A DNA stretch of 64,000 bases from Amphibacillus sediminis NBRC 103570. GTDB taxonomy: Bacteria > Bacillota > Bacilli > Bacillales > Amphibacillaceae. Under the pieces are notes generated by a model. That model ran no database searches, had not been told where the DNA came from, and saw nothing but the letters and a program-made list of their open reading frames with translations. The translations under genes and the position numbers were made by a program. Shown piece after piece: positions 8,571 through 18,671 of the stretch. The DNA lies in NCBI RefSeq assembly GCF_001552275.1, contig NZ_BCQW01000004.1, forward strand, positions 122,318 to 186,317. The letters run 5' to 3'. Every line of letters starts with the position of its first letter. Position 1 is the stretch's first letter.

Positions 8571-10131
8571 ATGAAAAAGATAACGAAAATAGAAGGAAAT
8601 AAGGTTACATCGATTATCAAACCCAAACTACGAGTAGCCGCATACTGTCGTGTCTCTACGGGTAGTGATGAACAGTTAGTAAGTCTACAAGCACAAAAAT
8701 CCCATTATGAGACTTATATAAAGGCAAACCCAGAATGGGAGTATGTTGGCTTGTATTATGATGAGGGAATTAGTGGCACCAAAAAAGAAAACCGAACGGA
8801 ACTTCTCAGGATGCTGTCAGATTGTGAAAACAAGAAGATCGACTTAATTATTACAAAGTCCATTAGTAGGTTTGCAAGAAACACTACGGATTGTTTAGAG
8901 ATGGTTCGTAAGCTGTTGGACCTGGGTATTTACATCTATTTCGAGAAAGAGAATATCAATACCCAGTCAATGGAAAGTGAGTTGATGCTTTCTATATTAA
9001 GCGGGCTTGCAGAAAGTGAGTCAATCTCCATTTCGGAAAATAACAAGTGGGCAATTCAAAGGAGATTTCAGAACGGAACTTTTAAGATTTCTTACCCACC
9101 ATATGGCTATGACAACATTGATGGTCAAATGGTGGTAAACCCTGAGCAAGCAGAAATTGTGAAGTATATTTTCGCAGAAGTATTATCAGGCAAGGGTACA
9201 CAGAAAATAGCAGATGATCTTAATCAAAAGGGTATCCCCTCCAAAAGAGGTGGTCGTTGGACTGCTACAACAATTCGAGGAATTCTAAAAAATGAGAAAT
9301 ATACCGGGGATGTTATACTGCAAAAAAACCTATACAGATTCCCGTTTTAATAAGCGCACCAATTATGGTGAGAAAAACAGATATTTAATAGAAAATCACC
9401 ATGAGGCAATTATCAGCCATGAAGTGTTTGAAGCAGTAGAGGTTGCCTTAAATCAAAGGGCAAAAGAAAAGGGAATAGAAAAGCGTAATGATAAGTACCA
9501 AAACCGGTATTCTTTCTCCGGAAAAATTATTTGCTCGGAATGTGGTAGCACCTTTAAAAGACGAATTCATTCATCCGGCACAAGAAAATATGTAGCCTGG
9601 TGTTGTAGTAAACACTTAAAGCAGATAACAGAATGTTCAATGCAGTTTATTCGAGATGAGGATATAAAGACGGCCTTTGTTACTATGATTAACAAGCTGA
9701 TTTTCGGTAGAAAACTTATTCTACAACCACTATTAGATGCTTTGCGTGGAATGAGTAACTCAGATAACCTTTCAAGAATTCAGGAATTAGAGAAGCAAAT
9801 TGAAAAAAATGCAGAACAGAGAGAACTGCTTGTAAAGCTTATGGCAAAGGGTTATCTAGAACCTGCCCTTTTTAACAGAGAAAACAATGAACTGCAAATG
9901 GAAGCAGATAGTTATATGGGGCAAAAAGAAGCTTTAATTCATGCTTTAAATGGAGAATTATCAAAGGTGCAGGAAGTCAGTAACTTAATAAAGTTTACAA
10001 ATAAGGCTGAAATGATAAACACTTTTAACGAGGAAATTTTCAATGATCATATTGAAAAAATTATCGTTTTCTCAAGGGTAGAGATAGGTTTTGTTCTGAA
10101 ATGTGGAATCACACTAAGGGAAAGGATGTGA
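8571..10131 (+). pseudogene. Large serine recombinase 1, frameshifted in an A7 tract
   Basis: The N-terminal resolvase domain is intact (AAYCRVST with the catalytic Ser, SRFARN), followed by a recombinase domain. At 9322-9328 the DNA has seven A. Six would read LQKTYTDSRFNKRTN into the second frame, which continues with a zinc-ribbon (CSECGS) and a coiled coil to 10131. As written, the first frame ends at 9350. I chose ATG 8571 because AAGGAGGTGAGG lies just before it; a GTG at 8544 is possible. The single extra A may be a real mutation, slippage or a sequencing error. Confidence 0.85.
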
Positions 10132-10565
10132 GAAAAGTGGCGCATACGCCTTATGGCTATAGGATAGAGAATGGAATAGCAGTTATCGATGAAGAAAAAG
10201 CTGAAAAGGTTAGGAATTTGTATAAGGGTTACTTATCAGGCCTTTCCTTATCGGTCGCGGCAAAGTCTGCTGGAATAGATGCTTATCATGGAACTGCTGG
10301 AAGGATGCTAAGAAATGAACGTTATCTTGGTGATGATTATTACCCTGCCATCATTGATAAAGAGACCTACGAAAGAGCAGAAGCAGAGAGGGTAAAGAGA
10401 GCAAAAAAGCTAGGTAGAATCTTTGAACCCAAGACAGAAGATAAACCTACTATTTATAAGAAGTTTTCCATAGGACAAGTAATTCAGAAGTATACAAATC
10501 CTTTTACACAAGCGGAATATGTATACAGCTTAATAGAAAGTGAGGTGCAGCAAGATGGCAGTTAA
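10128..10565 (+). CDS. Recombinase-domain protein lacking the catalytic domain
   Basis: About 145 residues starting at GTG 10128, which overlaps the stop of recombinase 1 (ATGTGA). The sequence matches only the DNA-binding recombinase region of large serine integrases ([31 protein letters not shown]). It has no resolvase domain and no catalytic Ser. It ends inside the start of recombinase 3, so all three genes overlap and are probably made together. It may be an accessory or directionality protein of the element; that role is inferred. Confidence 0.7.
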   Translation: MRKVAHTPYGYRIENGIAVIDEEKAEKVRNLYKGYLSGLSLSVAAKSAGIDAYHGTAGRMLRNERYLGDDYYPAIIDKETYERAEAERVKRAKKLGRIFEPKTEDKPTIYKKFSIGQVIQKYTNPFTQAEYVYSLIESEVQQDGS

Positions 10566-12120
10566 CAAAAATGTAATGATTATACCTGCAATAAAACGTG
10601 TAGGCAACAATCGAAAAGAAGATGAAACACCAAAACTTCGGGTCGCTGCTTATTGCCGAGTTTCTACAGACAGTGATGAGCAGGCTAGTAGTTACGAAGT
10701 GCAGATTGAACACTATACAGAGTTTATAAAGAAGAATTCAGAGTGGGCTTTTGCAGGGATCTTTGCTGATGATGGTATCAGCGGCACAAATACAAAAAAT
10801 CGCAACGAATTTAATCGAATGATTGATGAGTGCATGGCTGGGAAAATTGATATGGTTATTACCAAATCAATAAGCCGATTTGCTAGAAATACCTTGGACT
10901 GTCTACAATACATCAGAAAGCTTAAAGATAAAAATGTTGCGGTATATTTTGAGAAAGAAAATATCAATACACTGGATGCCAAAGGTGAAATTATGCTTAC
11001 CATTATGGCATCCTTAGCGCAACAAGAGAGCCAGTCATTAAGCCAGAATGTAAAGCTTGGTTACCAATACCGATACCAACAGGGAGAGGTAATGGTCAAT
11101 TGTTCTAGGTTTTTAGGATATACCAAAGATGAAAATAAGCGATTAGTAATTGTGCCGGAGGAAGCTGAAATAGTCAAAAGGATTTACCGAGAGTATCTTG
11201 AAGGCTCCAGTATGGATAAAATCAAAAAAGGACTTGAAGCTGATGGCATACTTACGGGAGCGGGGAAAAAAAGGTGGCATTCCAGTACTATAAGGAAAAT
11301 ATTAAGCAATGAAAAATACATTGGTGATGCACTGCTCCAAAAAACTTATACGGTAGATTTTCTTACAAAAAAGAGGGTTGTGAATAACGGAATCGTACCT
11401 CAGTATTATGTAGAGAATAACCATGAAGCCATTATCCCGCGTGAAATTTTCATGCAGGTACAAGAAGAGTTAGTTCGTAGAAGTAGAGGACATATAAGTA
11501 CTAGTGGAAAGAAAAGAAACTTTAGTTCAAATCATGTATTTTCGCAAATTATCTTCTGTGGAGAGTGTGGCGAAATATACCGTAGAGTTCATTGGAATAA
11601 TCGAGGTAAAAAATCGATTGTTTGGAGATGCGTCAGTAGACTTGAGAATACAGGGTTAACTTGTCATTCCCGAACTGTGCTGGAGGATATGATAGGCCTT
11701 GCTACGGTGGATGCAATTAATAAACTAATAGGGCAAAAGGATGGCTTTTTGCTTACCTTAAAGGAAAATATAGAAACAGTGATAAGTGAAACGGACAATA
11801 ATATTGTTTCCGAGATAGATAAAAAGCTAGAGGAATTACAAAAAGATCTTTTGAGGCTGGCCAATTCCAAAGAAGATTATAACGATATAGCCGATGAGAT
11901 TTATAGGCTTAGGGAGGAAAGGCATAAGGCTTTAGCAGAAGAAGCAGGCAAAAAAGGTTCCAAGCAAAGGCTAGAAGAGATGGAAAAACTCCTTAATGAA
12001 CAATCCACCCTTCTCGAGGAGTATGATGAGCAGCTAGTAAGGAGACTTATAGAGAAAATAACGGTCTATGATGATAAACTAACTATTGAATTTAAATCTG
12101 GTGTAGAAGTAGATGTATAA
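10555..12120 (+). CDS. Large serine recombinase 3
   Basis: A 521-residue, apparently intact large serine recombinase. Residues 25-160 are the resolvase catalytic domain (AAYCRVST with the nucleophilic Ser, and SRFARN). Next is the recombinase domain, then a zinc ribbon (CGECG, with later cysteines) and a long coiled coil from about 405 to 490. Such enzymes integrate or excise phages and transposons at att sites. ATG 10555 is preferred over GTG 10540 because AGGTG lies 8 bases upstream. It closes a three-recombinase operon ended by a terminator. Confidence 0.88.
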   Translation: MAVNKNVMIIPAIKRVGNNRKEDETPKLRVAAYCRVSTDSDEQASSYEVQIEHYTEFIKKNSEWAFAGIFADDGISGTNTKNRNEFNRMIDECMAGKIDMVITKSISRFARNTLDCLQYIRKLKDKNVAVYFEKENINTLDAKGEIMLTIMASLAQQESQSLSQNVKLGYQYRYQQGEVMVNCSRFLGYTKDENKRLVIVPEEAEIVKRIYREYLEGSSMDKIKKGLEADGILTGAGKKRWHSSTIRKILSNEKYIGDALLQKTYTVDFLTKKRVVNNGIVPQYYVENNHEAIIPREIFMQVQEELVRRSRGHISTSGKKRNFSSNHVFSQIIFCGECGEIYRRVHWNNRGKKSIVWRCVSRLENTGLTCHSRTVLEDMIGLATVDAINKLIGQKDGFLLTLKENIETVISETDNNIVSEIDKKLEELQKDLLRLANSKEDYNDIADEIYRLREERHKALAEEAGKKGSKQRLEEMEKLLNEQSTLLEEYDEQLVRRLIEKITVYDDKLTIEFKSGVEVDV

Positions 12121-12138
12121 ACATAACCTTCATGAATG

Positions 12139-12182
12139 ACCACCATTCAGGAGATATATTCTCTTGATTGGTGGTTTTCTTT
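12139..12182 (+). terminator. Terminator of the recombinase operon
   Basis: ACCACC (12139-12144) pairs with GGTGGT (12170-12175). About 14 of 16 stem positions are complementary, and a T-rich tail follows. Confidence 0.85.
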
Positions 12183-12185
12183 TTA

Positions 12186-12242
12186 TTGACTAGGATTGGC
12201 AAAAGGCATATAATCTTATTAACAATGTTGTTGATATTGTTA
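12186..12242 (+). promoter_or_regulatory. Promoter and inverted repeat before DUF1413-van operon
   Basis: TTGACT (12186-12191) and TATAAT (12209-12214) are separated by exactly 17 bases, an excellent sigma-A promoter. Just downstream, TAACAAT (12220-12226) and ATTGTTA (12236-12242) form an inverted repeat that could be an operator in the start region of the transcript. Confidence 0.7.
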
Positions 12243-12261
12243 TTGATAAGGAGATGACAAC

Positions 12262-12504
12262 ATGGGCGATGTTAATGAGTTACTAGAACAAGCTATTAAG
12301 GAAACTGAAAACTTGAACAAAGGTGAAGTCTTTCTTGTTAAAGATCTGTTCAAGGGTTATGTATGGAATAGAATACCCAGAAAGTATCGACTTCTGCTTG
12401 GGACTTTATTTTTAAACTACGTAAATAAAATGGAAGGTAACATAAAGGCTATTGAAAAGACTTCATCTAACCAGCAGCGGTATAAAAAGACAATTGGCAA
12501 GTAG
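12262..12504 (+). CDS. DUF1413 family protein
   Basis: An 80-residue protein of the DUF1413 type (a GEVFLVKDLFKGYVWNRIP core), a small family often found on transposons and sometimes annotated as DNA-binding. It has a clear AAGGAG site and is the first gene after a strong promoter, 18 bases before the vanR-like gene. It probably belongs to the mobile-element backbone rather than to glycopeptide sensing. No catalytic residues can be pointed out and the function is unknown. Confidence 0.65.
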   Translation: MGDVNELLEQAIKETENLNKGEVFLVKDLFKGYVWNRIPRKYRLLLGTLFLNYVNKMEGNIKAIEKTSSNQQRYKKTIGK

Positions 12505-12522
12505 GAAGAAGGGATAAAATTT

Positions 12523-13221
12523 ATGAGTATCAATATTTTAGTTGTTGACGATGAACAAGCTATAGCAGATCTAATTGAAGTTTATCTAAAAAATGAAGGT
12601 TTTACAGTATACAAATTTTATAACGGTCAAGATGCGTTTCGATGTGTTGAGTCGAAACAGTTGGAGCTTGCGATACTTGATGTTATGCTGCCAGATATTG
12701 ATGGTTTTACTATCTGTCGGAAGATTAGGGAAAAACATAATTTTCCGATTATTATGCTGACAGCTAAAGAAGAAGAAATCGATAAGATTACCGGGCTGAC
12801 ATTAGGTGCCGATGACTATATCACTAAACCATTCCGTCCTTTGGAATTAGTTGCTCGTGTAAAGGCGCAGCTCCGAAGATTTACCAAATATAATTCTCCA
12901 GAGCAAAAACAGGAAGAACGCTTGATTACCTTTTCCGGCTTGGTGTTAGACATGGATGCTCGTGAATGTACGCTGAATGAGAAAAAGTTATCGCTTACAC
13001 CTACGGAGTTTTCAATTCTTTGGGTTCTTTGTTCCAATCGAGGACGAGTGGTAAGCTCTGAAGAATTGTTTCGCGAGGTATGGGGAGACAAGTACTTTAG
13101 TAACAGCAATAATACGGTAATGGTTCATATTCGACATTTAAGAGAAAAAATGGACGATAGCGCGGAACATCCTAAATATATCAAAACGGTATGGGGGGTT
13201 GGTTATAAAATTGAAAAGTGA
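12523..13221 (+). CDS. vanR: VanR-like response regulator (OmpR/PhoB family)
   Basis: The 232 residues comprise a receiver domain with the acidic pair at 9-10 and phosphoacceptor Asp53 (LAILDVMLP). A winged-helix DNA-binding domain (about 133-230) ends KTVWGVGYKIEK. The wording of many segments (ITGLTLGADDYITKPFRPLEL, LTPTEFSIL) is very close to VanR of the vanA cluster. With VanS it would activate resistance genes when glycopeptides or wall stress are sensed. No vanH, van ligase or vanX gene is in this window, so the visible target is the carboxypeptidase gene downstream. Confidence 0.88.
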   Translation: MSINILVVDDEQAIADLIEVYLKNEGFTVYKFYNGQDAFRCVESKQLELAILDVMLPDIDGFTICRKIREKHNFPIIMLTAKEEEIDKITGLTLGADDYITKPFRPLELVARVKAQLRRFTKYNSPEQKQEERLITFSGLVLDMDARECTLNEKKLSLTPTEFSILWVLCSNRGRVVSSEELFREVWGDKYFSNSNNTVMVHIRHLREKMDDSAEHPKYIKTVWGVGYKIEK

Positions 13222-14344
13222 CAGAGATAAGAGAAACAATGATTATACAAAATTAAAAAGAAAAGTATTTTTTAGAGTGCTCCTTATTGTTTTTGCCACG
13301 ATCGCAACTGTTATTTTTTTGCGTGATGTAATTCAAGACAATTTCAATATTGGAGAGAGTATTGTAGAATTTTTAAAGAATAAGTTTTATTTGAGTGAAA
13401 GCGATGCTGTAATAATTTATCGGTATATTTTTCTTTATAATAAAGAGCTTATTACACTTATTGTGATCATCATCTTATTAATTATTTTGCTTAGATTTTC
13501 AATTTCGTGGTTTACTAAATATTTTGATGAAATAGGTAGTGGAATGGATAAACTTGTTGAGGAATCCAATGATGAAATTACATTATCACCGGAATTGGAT
13601 TTTATGGAAAATAAGCTTAATCAAATAAAAAACAACTTGGAAAAGCAAAAAAAAGCTGCACTTGATGCCGAACAGCGCAAAAATGATTTGGTCGTTTATT
13701 TGGCTCATGATATAAAGACACCCCTTACATCCGTTATAGGGTACTTAAGTCTTCTGGATGAAGCTCCTGATATGCCTCCTGAACAGAAATCAAAATATGT
13801 CGGTATTACTTTGGAAAAAGCTTATCGATTAGAAGAGCTTATCAATGAGTTTTTCGAGATCACAAGATTCAATCTTCAAACTATTGTTTTGAATAAAGAA
13901 AAAATCAATTTACTGTTCATGCTCCAGCAAATGGCAGATGAATTCTATCCAATGCTGGCTCCACAGGGAAAGCAGATATCTGTCAATGTGCCTGACGGAC
14001 TCACTCTGTGGGGAGATGCAGACAAACTAGCCCGTGTATTCAATAATATTCTGAAAAATGCCATAGCCTATAGCGATGAAAATAGTGTCATTGATATTTC
14101 TGCATGGCAGCAGGACGAAAATATTGTTATAACTTTTATGAATCAGGGAAATCCAATTCCACAGACAAAGATTGATACTATTTTTGAAAAATTTTACCGA
14201 TTAGATGCTGCACGCTCCTCAAAGACCGGTGGAGCAGGGCTAGGTTTGGCAATCGCACAAGAAATTGTCACAGCTCACGATGGAACGACTTCTGTAGAAA
14301 GCAACCCGGAAAATACTACATTTACAGTAAAGCTTCCGTCTTAA
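13199..14344 (+). CDS. vanS: VanS-like sensor histidine kinase
   Basis: A 381-residue membrane kinase. Two transmembrane segments (about 24-42 and 83-102) flank a short extracytoplasmic loop. The HisKA box YLAHDIKTPLTSVIGYL has the phosphorylated His170; the N box (NNILKNAIAYS) and the G boxes (GGAGLGLAIA) follow. It starts at TTG 13199, overlapping vanR by 23 bases, and MVIKLK is the start expected from known VanS proteins. The short loop fits the VanA/VanD-type sensors. The ligand is not known for this copy. Confidence 0.88.
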   Translation: MVIKLKSDRDKRNNDYTKLKRKVFFRVLLIVFATIATVIFLRDVIQDNFNIGESIVEFLKNKFYLSESDAVIIYRYIFLYNKELITLIVIIILLIILLRFSISWFTKYFDEIGSGMDKLVEESNDEITLSPELDFMENKLNQIKNNLEKQKKAALDAEQRKNDLVVYLAHDIKTPLTSVIGYLSLLDEAPDMPPEQKSKYVGITLEKAYRLEELINEFFEITRFNLQTIVLNKEKINLLFMLQQMADEFYPMLAPQGKQISVNVPDGLTLWGDADKLARVFNNILKNAIAYSDENSVIDISAWQQDENIVITFMNQGNPIPQTKIDTIFEKFYRLDAARSSKTGGAGLGLAIAQEIVTAHDGTTSVESNPENTTFTVKLPS

Positions 14345-14435
14345 GAAAATCTTAAGAAGTTCATAAGATTGAATTCCAACATAGCTTCTTGTTCTGTGGT
14401 TAAATAATTTTACGCAGAATAAGGAGGTATTTATT

Positions 14436-15413
14436 ATGGTACGAAAAATAAAAAAGAAAAAGTCAGGAATACGCGAATTTGTAATATTTTTATTGATAGT
14501 TGTTGTTTTTGCTTTTGTTTTCAAATTCAAAATTACTCCGGGAAACCAACATGAGTTTGAGAAAGAATATGTCGATAAAACAACGCCTATTCCCTCGTCA
14601 GAGATAGAACCCGATTCCTCTATTTCTATATCTCCCGATAAACTGAACAGTACTAATGCGATTCTGATCCGTTTAAAAGATCAAACCACTCTGATGCAAA
14701 AAAATAGCGAGGAAAAGATCTATCCTGCTTCATTGACTAAAATGATGACAGCTATTGTTGCTATAGAAAATTTGACAAATTTGCAGAAAGAAATACAACT
14801 TACCCACTATACCTTTAATGGTCTTTACAGTGCTAATGCTTCTATGGCCGGTTTCCAGCCAGGTGAGAAGGTAAGGGCTATTGACCTTTTATACGGGGTG
14901 ATGCTTCCAAGTGGTGCAGAAGCTTGTATTGGGCTTGCGGATCAGATTGCTGGTTCGGAGCAGGACTTTGTAGCTATGATGAATCAAAAGGCGGCAGATC
15001 TAGGGATGGACAACACTCATTTTGAAAATACCACCGGACTTCACAATGAAAACCACTACACAACAGTGAAAGATCTGGCTGTTCTTCTAAGCTATGCTTT
15101 GCAAAATGATACTTTCAGGGAAATTTTTACTTCGTCTCGTCATTCCACACAACCCACGAATAAGCACCCTGGAGGGATAACCTTTAACAATACCATGTTT
15201 GAAAAACTCAACAATCAAAACATTATTGATGGAGAAATTTTAGGAGGGAAAACTGGATATACCGATGAAGCTGGTCTGTGTCTTGCGAGTCTTGCCAAAG
15301 TGGATCACAAAGAATATATATTGATTACAGCTGGTGCAAAAGGAGATATCTATTCTGAACAGTATAATATTACCGATGCATTAGTTGTATACAATAGAAT
15401 CGGGAAACAATAA
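14436..15413 (+). CDS. Serine D-Ala-D-Ala carboxypeptidase (peptidase S11, VanY-like role)
   Basis: A 325-residue protein with an N-terminal membrane anchor (about 12-32) and a DacA/PBP5-type domain. The catalytic SxxK is S99-L-T-K102, and KTG is at 272-274. The second motif reads SGA (159-161), not the usual SxN. It would trim the terminal D-Ala from peptidoglycan stems and lower the vancomycin target, the role of VanY in van clusters; VanYD is also of this penicillin-binding type. It lies 91 bases after vanS with its own AAGGAGG site. An ordinary DacF-like enzyme is the alternative. Confidence 0.82.
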   Translation: MVRKIKKKKSGIREFVIFLLIVVVFAFVFKFKITPGNQHEFEKEYVDKTTPIPSSEIEPDSSISISPDKLNSTNAILIRLKDQTTLMQKNSEEKIYPASLTKMMTAIVAIENLTNLQKEIQLTHYTFNGLYSANASMAGFQPGEKVRAIDLLYGVMLPSGAEACIGLADQIAGSEQDFVAMMNQKAADLGMDNTHFENTTGLHNENHYTTVKDLAVLLSYALQNDTFREIFTSSRHSTQPTNKHPGGITFNNTMFEKLNNQNIIDGEILGGKTGYTDEAGLCLASLAKVDHKEYILITAGAKGDIYSEQYNITDALVVYNRIGKQ

Positions 15414-15444
15414 GTTTTTCATAAGATTTTATTAAGGTGTTGAT

Positions 15445-15558
15445 ATGTTCCCGCCTACCGATAGTGCAAAAAGTGCCTTTGACTTGTTTCCGACTACCGA
15501 CAATGTAAAAGACATCAAACCAGCCGGCTCGTTGCATCTCGATTGTCCGACTGTTTGA
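15445..15558 (+). other. Small unrecognised ORF after the carboxypeptidase gene
   Basis: A 37-codon frame with an AAGGTG site 7 bases upstream. It begins MFPPTDSAKSAF and contains a partly repeated phrase (FPPTDSAK, then FPTTDNVK). It may be the 3' remnant of a transposon gene, because a degraded TnpB follows directly. No function can be assigned. The rest of 15414-15695 shows no convincing gene. Confidence 0.25.
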
Positions 15559-15695
15559 GTGCACGTGCTATCACCGAAAGATAGCTTGTATACGCGTGCT
15601 TAAATTCTTTGTTTCTTGCATGTGTCTCCCCCCTAAAATGATGTATTCTCCATGCAAAATATGGTATAATGGATGGATTATCATAACAGAAGGGA

Positions 15696-16362
15696 GTGAA
15701 AGCATTGCTCGCCAACAAAGCCTATCCATTCCGTCTCTATCCAACGAAAGAACAGGAAAGACAGATTGCGAAAACCATCGGCTGTTCTCGTTTTATCTTT
15801 AATCATTTTTTAGCTAAATGGAATGATACGTACAAAGAAACGGGGAAAGGACTGACGTATCGTGCTTGTTCCGCTCAACTACCGCAGCTGAAGCAAGAAT
15901 TAAGCTGGTTAAAAGAAGTAGACAGCATTGCGATCCAATCCTCCCTTAAAAACCTTGCAGATTCCTTCTCCAGATTCTTTAAGAAGCAGAATGGCAAACC
16001 TCGTTTTAAATCGAAGAAAACCATGTTCAATCCTATACAACGAAGCAGACAAACGGAAATATCTCGATTGAAGGTAACCAAATCAAACTCCCTAAATTGG
16101 GGCTTGTTCGCTTTGCTAAAAGTCGTGAAGTAAAAGGACAAGTTCTCCATGCCACCATCAGACGCCATCCAAGTGGGAAATACTTCATATCCATTCTTGC
16201 TAAAATAGACATACAACCCTTAGAGAAAACAGAATCAGCTATCGGCATCGACTTAGGTATTAGGGACTTTGCGATTCTTTCTGATGGTCAAAAGGTGGAT
16301 AATCATCGGTTCACCGCTAAAATGGAAAAGAAATTAAAACGAGAACAACGAAAAAAGCAAGA
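15696..16362 (+). pseudogene. tnpB: TnpB (IS200/IS605 OrfB) remnant, frameshifted and truncated
   Basis: The N-terminal half of a TnpB RNA-guided nuclease is readable: AYPFRLYPTKEQE start, then the FKSKK region. Near 16045 a one-base shift moves the rest (KLPKLGLVRFAKSREVKG) into another frame. The first RuvC aspartate is still present in AIGIDLGIRDFAI. The protein then breaks off at KKLKREQRK, before the RuvC Glu and second Asp and before the zinc finger, so it cannot cut DNA. A good TATAAT lies upstream. It is joined in frame to a fragment of a phosphotransferase. Confidence 0.85.
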
Positions 16363-16905
16363 TTGGAATATGGGGCCTCTATTTACTGGTAATTTTAAGG
16401 GAGTTAGTAATGTTGTAGTTCAAAAATGGGAGGAATTTGTAGGTGAACTTAATAAACTACCAAAGGATAAAAATGGGTATGGACTGATACATAATGACCT
16501 GCATCAAGGAAACTTCTATGTCCATAATGATGAAATTATTGTATTTGATTTTGGAGATTGTGAGTACAACTGGTTTATTTATGATATTGCAATTGTTTTA
16601 TATCATGCTGTTCAATCTATTGATGAAAATGAAAATAAAGCAAGAGAGAAATTTGCACAACTATTTATTAAGGCATTTTTGGAAGGCTATTTAACCGAAA
16701 ATAATCTCAGTTCATTTTGGCTTGCTAAATTGTCTTTTTTCCTAAATTATAGAGGGATTTACTCCTATATTACTTTTCCCAATTTCTAAATAAATAGCAA
16801 AAAAACAATGAAAAAGTTAAAATTCTACTAGAAGATATGCAGAAAAAAATAGAAAGTAATGTACCCTACTTGGAAATGGATTTCAGATATTTAATCCAAG
16901 CGTAA
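16363..16905 (+). pseudogene. Aminoglycoside/choline-type phosphotransferase, 5'-truncated and frameshifted
   Basis: The readable part has the APH-family catalytic loop (LIHNDLHQGNF, with the catalytic Asp) and the metal-binding IVFDFGD about 14 residues later. These enzymes phosphorylate small alcohols such as choline, homoserine or aminoglycosides. The N-terminal lobe with the ATP-binding Lys is missing, replaced by the TnpB fragment. A stop after YITFPNF at 16789 is followed, in another frame, by the likely C-terminus (KVKILLEDMQKKIES to 16905). It is a dead gene. Confidence 0.75.
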
Positions 16906-17094
16906 GCATTATGTGTCGTTATTGTCTGGAAGTCTTTTTTTGCATTGGCGAACTGACACACGAGCATATGCCTTAGGTAAAAAAAATATAAGGAGCATTC
17001 CTGTGAAATAATAATCATAAAATAGGTTTATGATTTTAATTCATACTGTTTCTGTTGGAATTATTAACATCATTTTTGAGGAGGAATATAGTCA

Positions 17095-18489
17095 ATGGAT
17101 AATTGGTTTATTGCATTAAATGCGGTTGTTTTCCTTACCTTAATTGGTCTATTGGTTTATATGCAAAAAAAGCACATCTCTTATGCGAAACGTGTTTTTA
17201 CAGCTATGGGACTTGGGATCGTTTTAGGTGGATTACTGCAACTTATTTATGGGGAAGGCTCTGATATTCTTATAGGTACATTAGATTGGTATAGCATTGT
17301 TGGGAGTGGCTATGTCCGCTTTTTAATGCTAATTGTTGTACCACTAGTTATGCTTTCCATTATTCGTTCCATCATTAATCTAAAAGAGACAAAACAGCTA
17401 GGTAAAATGGCTGCTTGGGTGATCGGTGTCCTTATTTCTACCACGCTGATTGCAGCAATAGTCGGGATTGGAAGCTCGCTTCTGTTTGATTTAAATGCAG
17501 AACAAATTGAAGCAGGGCAAGCCGAAACAGAACGTGGTGCTTCTTTGGAAGAAAGATTTGAGTCAATGGCAGAGGAAACAATGCCACAGCGGATTATTAA
17601 TTTTATACCGAATAATATTTTCTTAGATATGACAGGAGCGCGTTCGACATCCGTTATTGCGGTTGTTATCTTCTCCTTGCTTGTCGGTGTAGCCGCACTT
17701 GGCGTAAGCAGGAAACAACCAGAACAGGCCGAAATGTTTATGAAAGTGATCAATTCAATATTCGCGGTGGTCATGCGTCTTGTTACGATCATTTTGCGCT
17801 TAACACCATTTGGGGTTTTAGCGTTAATGGCAAACATGGTGGCTTCCACTGATTTCGCTGGTATTGTGCAACTTGGGAAGTTTGTCATTGCTTCTTATGT
17901 CGCAATGGTTGTCATGTTAATAATCCATATGCTTATCTTAAGTGGATTTAGGTTAAACCCGGTGACATTTATTAAGAAAGTCATGCCAGTATTGGTATTT
18001 GCCTTTTCCTCTCGCTCCAGTGCAGGAACGATTCCATTAAACATTACCGCTCAAAAAGAGGCGCTAGGGGTAGATGACGGTTCGGCAAATATGTCCGCAT
18101 CATTTGGTGCTACCATGGGTCAAAACGCTTGTGCGGGAATTTACCCAGCAATGCTTGCGGTTATGATTGCTCCAACGGTTGGAATTAATCCATTCTCGCC
18201 GGAATTTATTATTCAGCTTGTTTTAATTACAGCGATCAGTTCATTTGGTGTTGCTGGAGTTGGCGGTGGCGCTACATTTGCAGCCATTATCGTCCTATCA
18301 TCGATGGGCTTACCAATCGCATTAGCTGGTTTGCTTATTACCGTTGAGCCATTGATTGATATGGGCCGAACAGCGATAAATGTTAACGGAAGTATGGTAT
18401 CAGGTACCATCACGTCGAAAGTGCTTGGTACTCTGGACCAAACGAAATTTAATAATAAACATGCCGTTGTTGAAAATACGGAGATTTAA
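17095..18489 (+). CDS. tcyP: L-cystine/cation symporter TcyP (DAACS family)
   Basis: A 464-residue symporter with about ten membrane-spanning segments. A serine-rich hairpin (AFSSRSSAGTIP) and the long insertion around residues 135-165 are typical of TcyP/YdjN cystine transporters rather than glutamate carriers. It would import L-cystine with H+ or Na+ as a sulfur source. It starts at ATG 17095 behind a GGAGGAA site and stands alone. A strong terminator follows. In Bacillus tcyP is controlled by CymR or cysteine status; no such site was firmly identified here. Confidence 0.85.
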   Translation: MDNWFIALNAVVFLTLIGLLVYMQKKHISYAKRVFTAMGLGIVLGGLLQLIYGEGSDILIGTLDWYSIVGSGYVRFLMLIVVPLVMLSIIRSIINLKETKQLGKMAAWVIGVLISTTLIAAIVGIGSSLLFDLNAEQIEAGQAETERGASLEERFESMAEETMPQRIINFIPNNIFLDMTGARSTSVIAVVIFSLLVGVAALGVSRKQPEQAEMFMKVINSIFAVVMRLVTIILRLTPFGVLALMANMVASTDFAGIVQLGKFVIASYVAMVVMLIIHMLILSGFRLNPVTFIKKVMPVLVFAFSSRSSAGTIPLNITAQKEALGVDDGSANMSASFGATMGQNACAGIYPAMLAVMIAPTVGINPFSPEFIIQLVLITAISSFGVAGVGGGATFAAIIVLSSMGLPIALAGLLITVEPLIDMGRTAINVNGSMVSGTITSKVLGTLDQTKFNNKHAVVENTEI

Positions 18490-18495
18490 TTTGAA

Positions 18496-18532
18496 AGCAG
18501 TTATTCCTGTGCATGGGGAATAACTGCTTTTT
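18496..18532 (+). terminator. Terminator of tcyP
   Basis: Twelve-base arms AGCAGTTATTCC (18496-18507) and GGAATAACTGCT (18517-18528) pair perfectly and are followed by a T-run. Confidence 0.92.
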
Positions 18533-18671
18533 TAGGTGTACGCTCTTCTGGTGTTAGTGGATAAGACTAATGTTGCTCTAGCAAGTAAGGGGCTCCAATT
18601 GAATTGATTAACATGCAGGACTATGGGTTAATGAATGGTGAAAAGGCAAGCGTTAGCCATTGATCAGTAAA

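Noticed and set aside
12262..15413. Complete vancomycin resistance cluster
   Set aside because: Only vanR, vanS and a carboxypeptidase are present; no vanH, D-Ala-D-Lac ligase or vanX frame exists in the window.
16906..17094. SAM or T-box riboswitch before tcyP
   Set aside because: No terminator/antiterminator pair, T-box sequence or SAM-I core is visible in the leader.
17310..17888. Long minus-strand open frame opposite tcyP (192 codons)
   Set aside because: It lies fully inside a well-supported transporter gene, has no family resemblance and is a codon-bias shadow.
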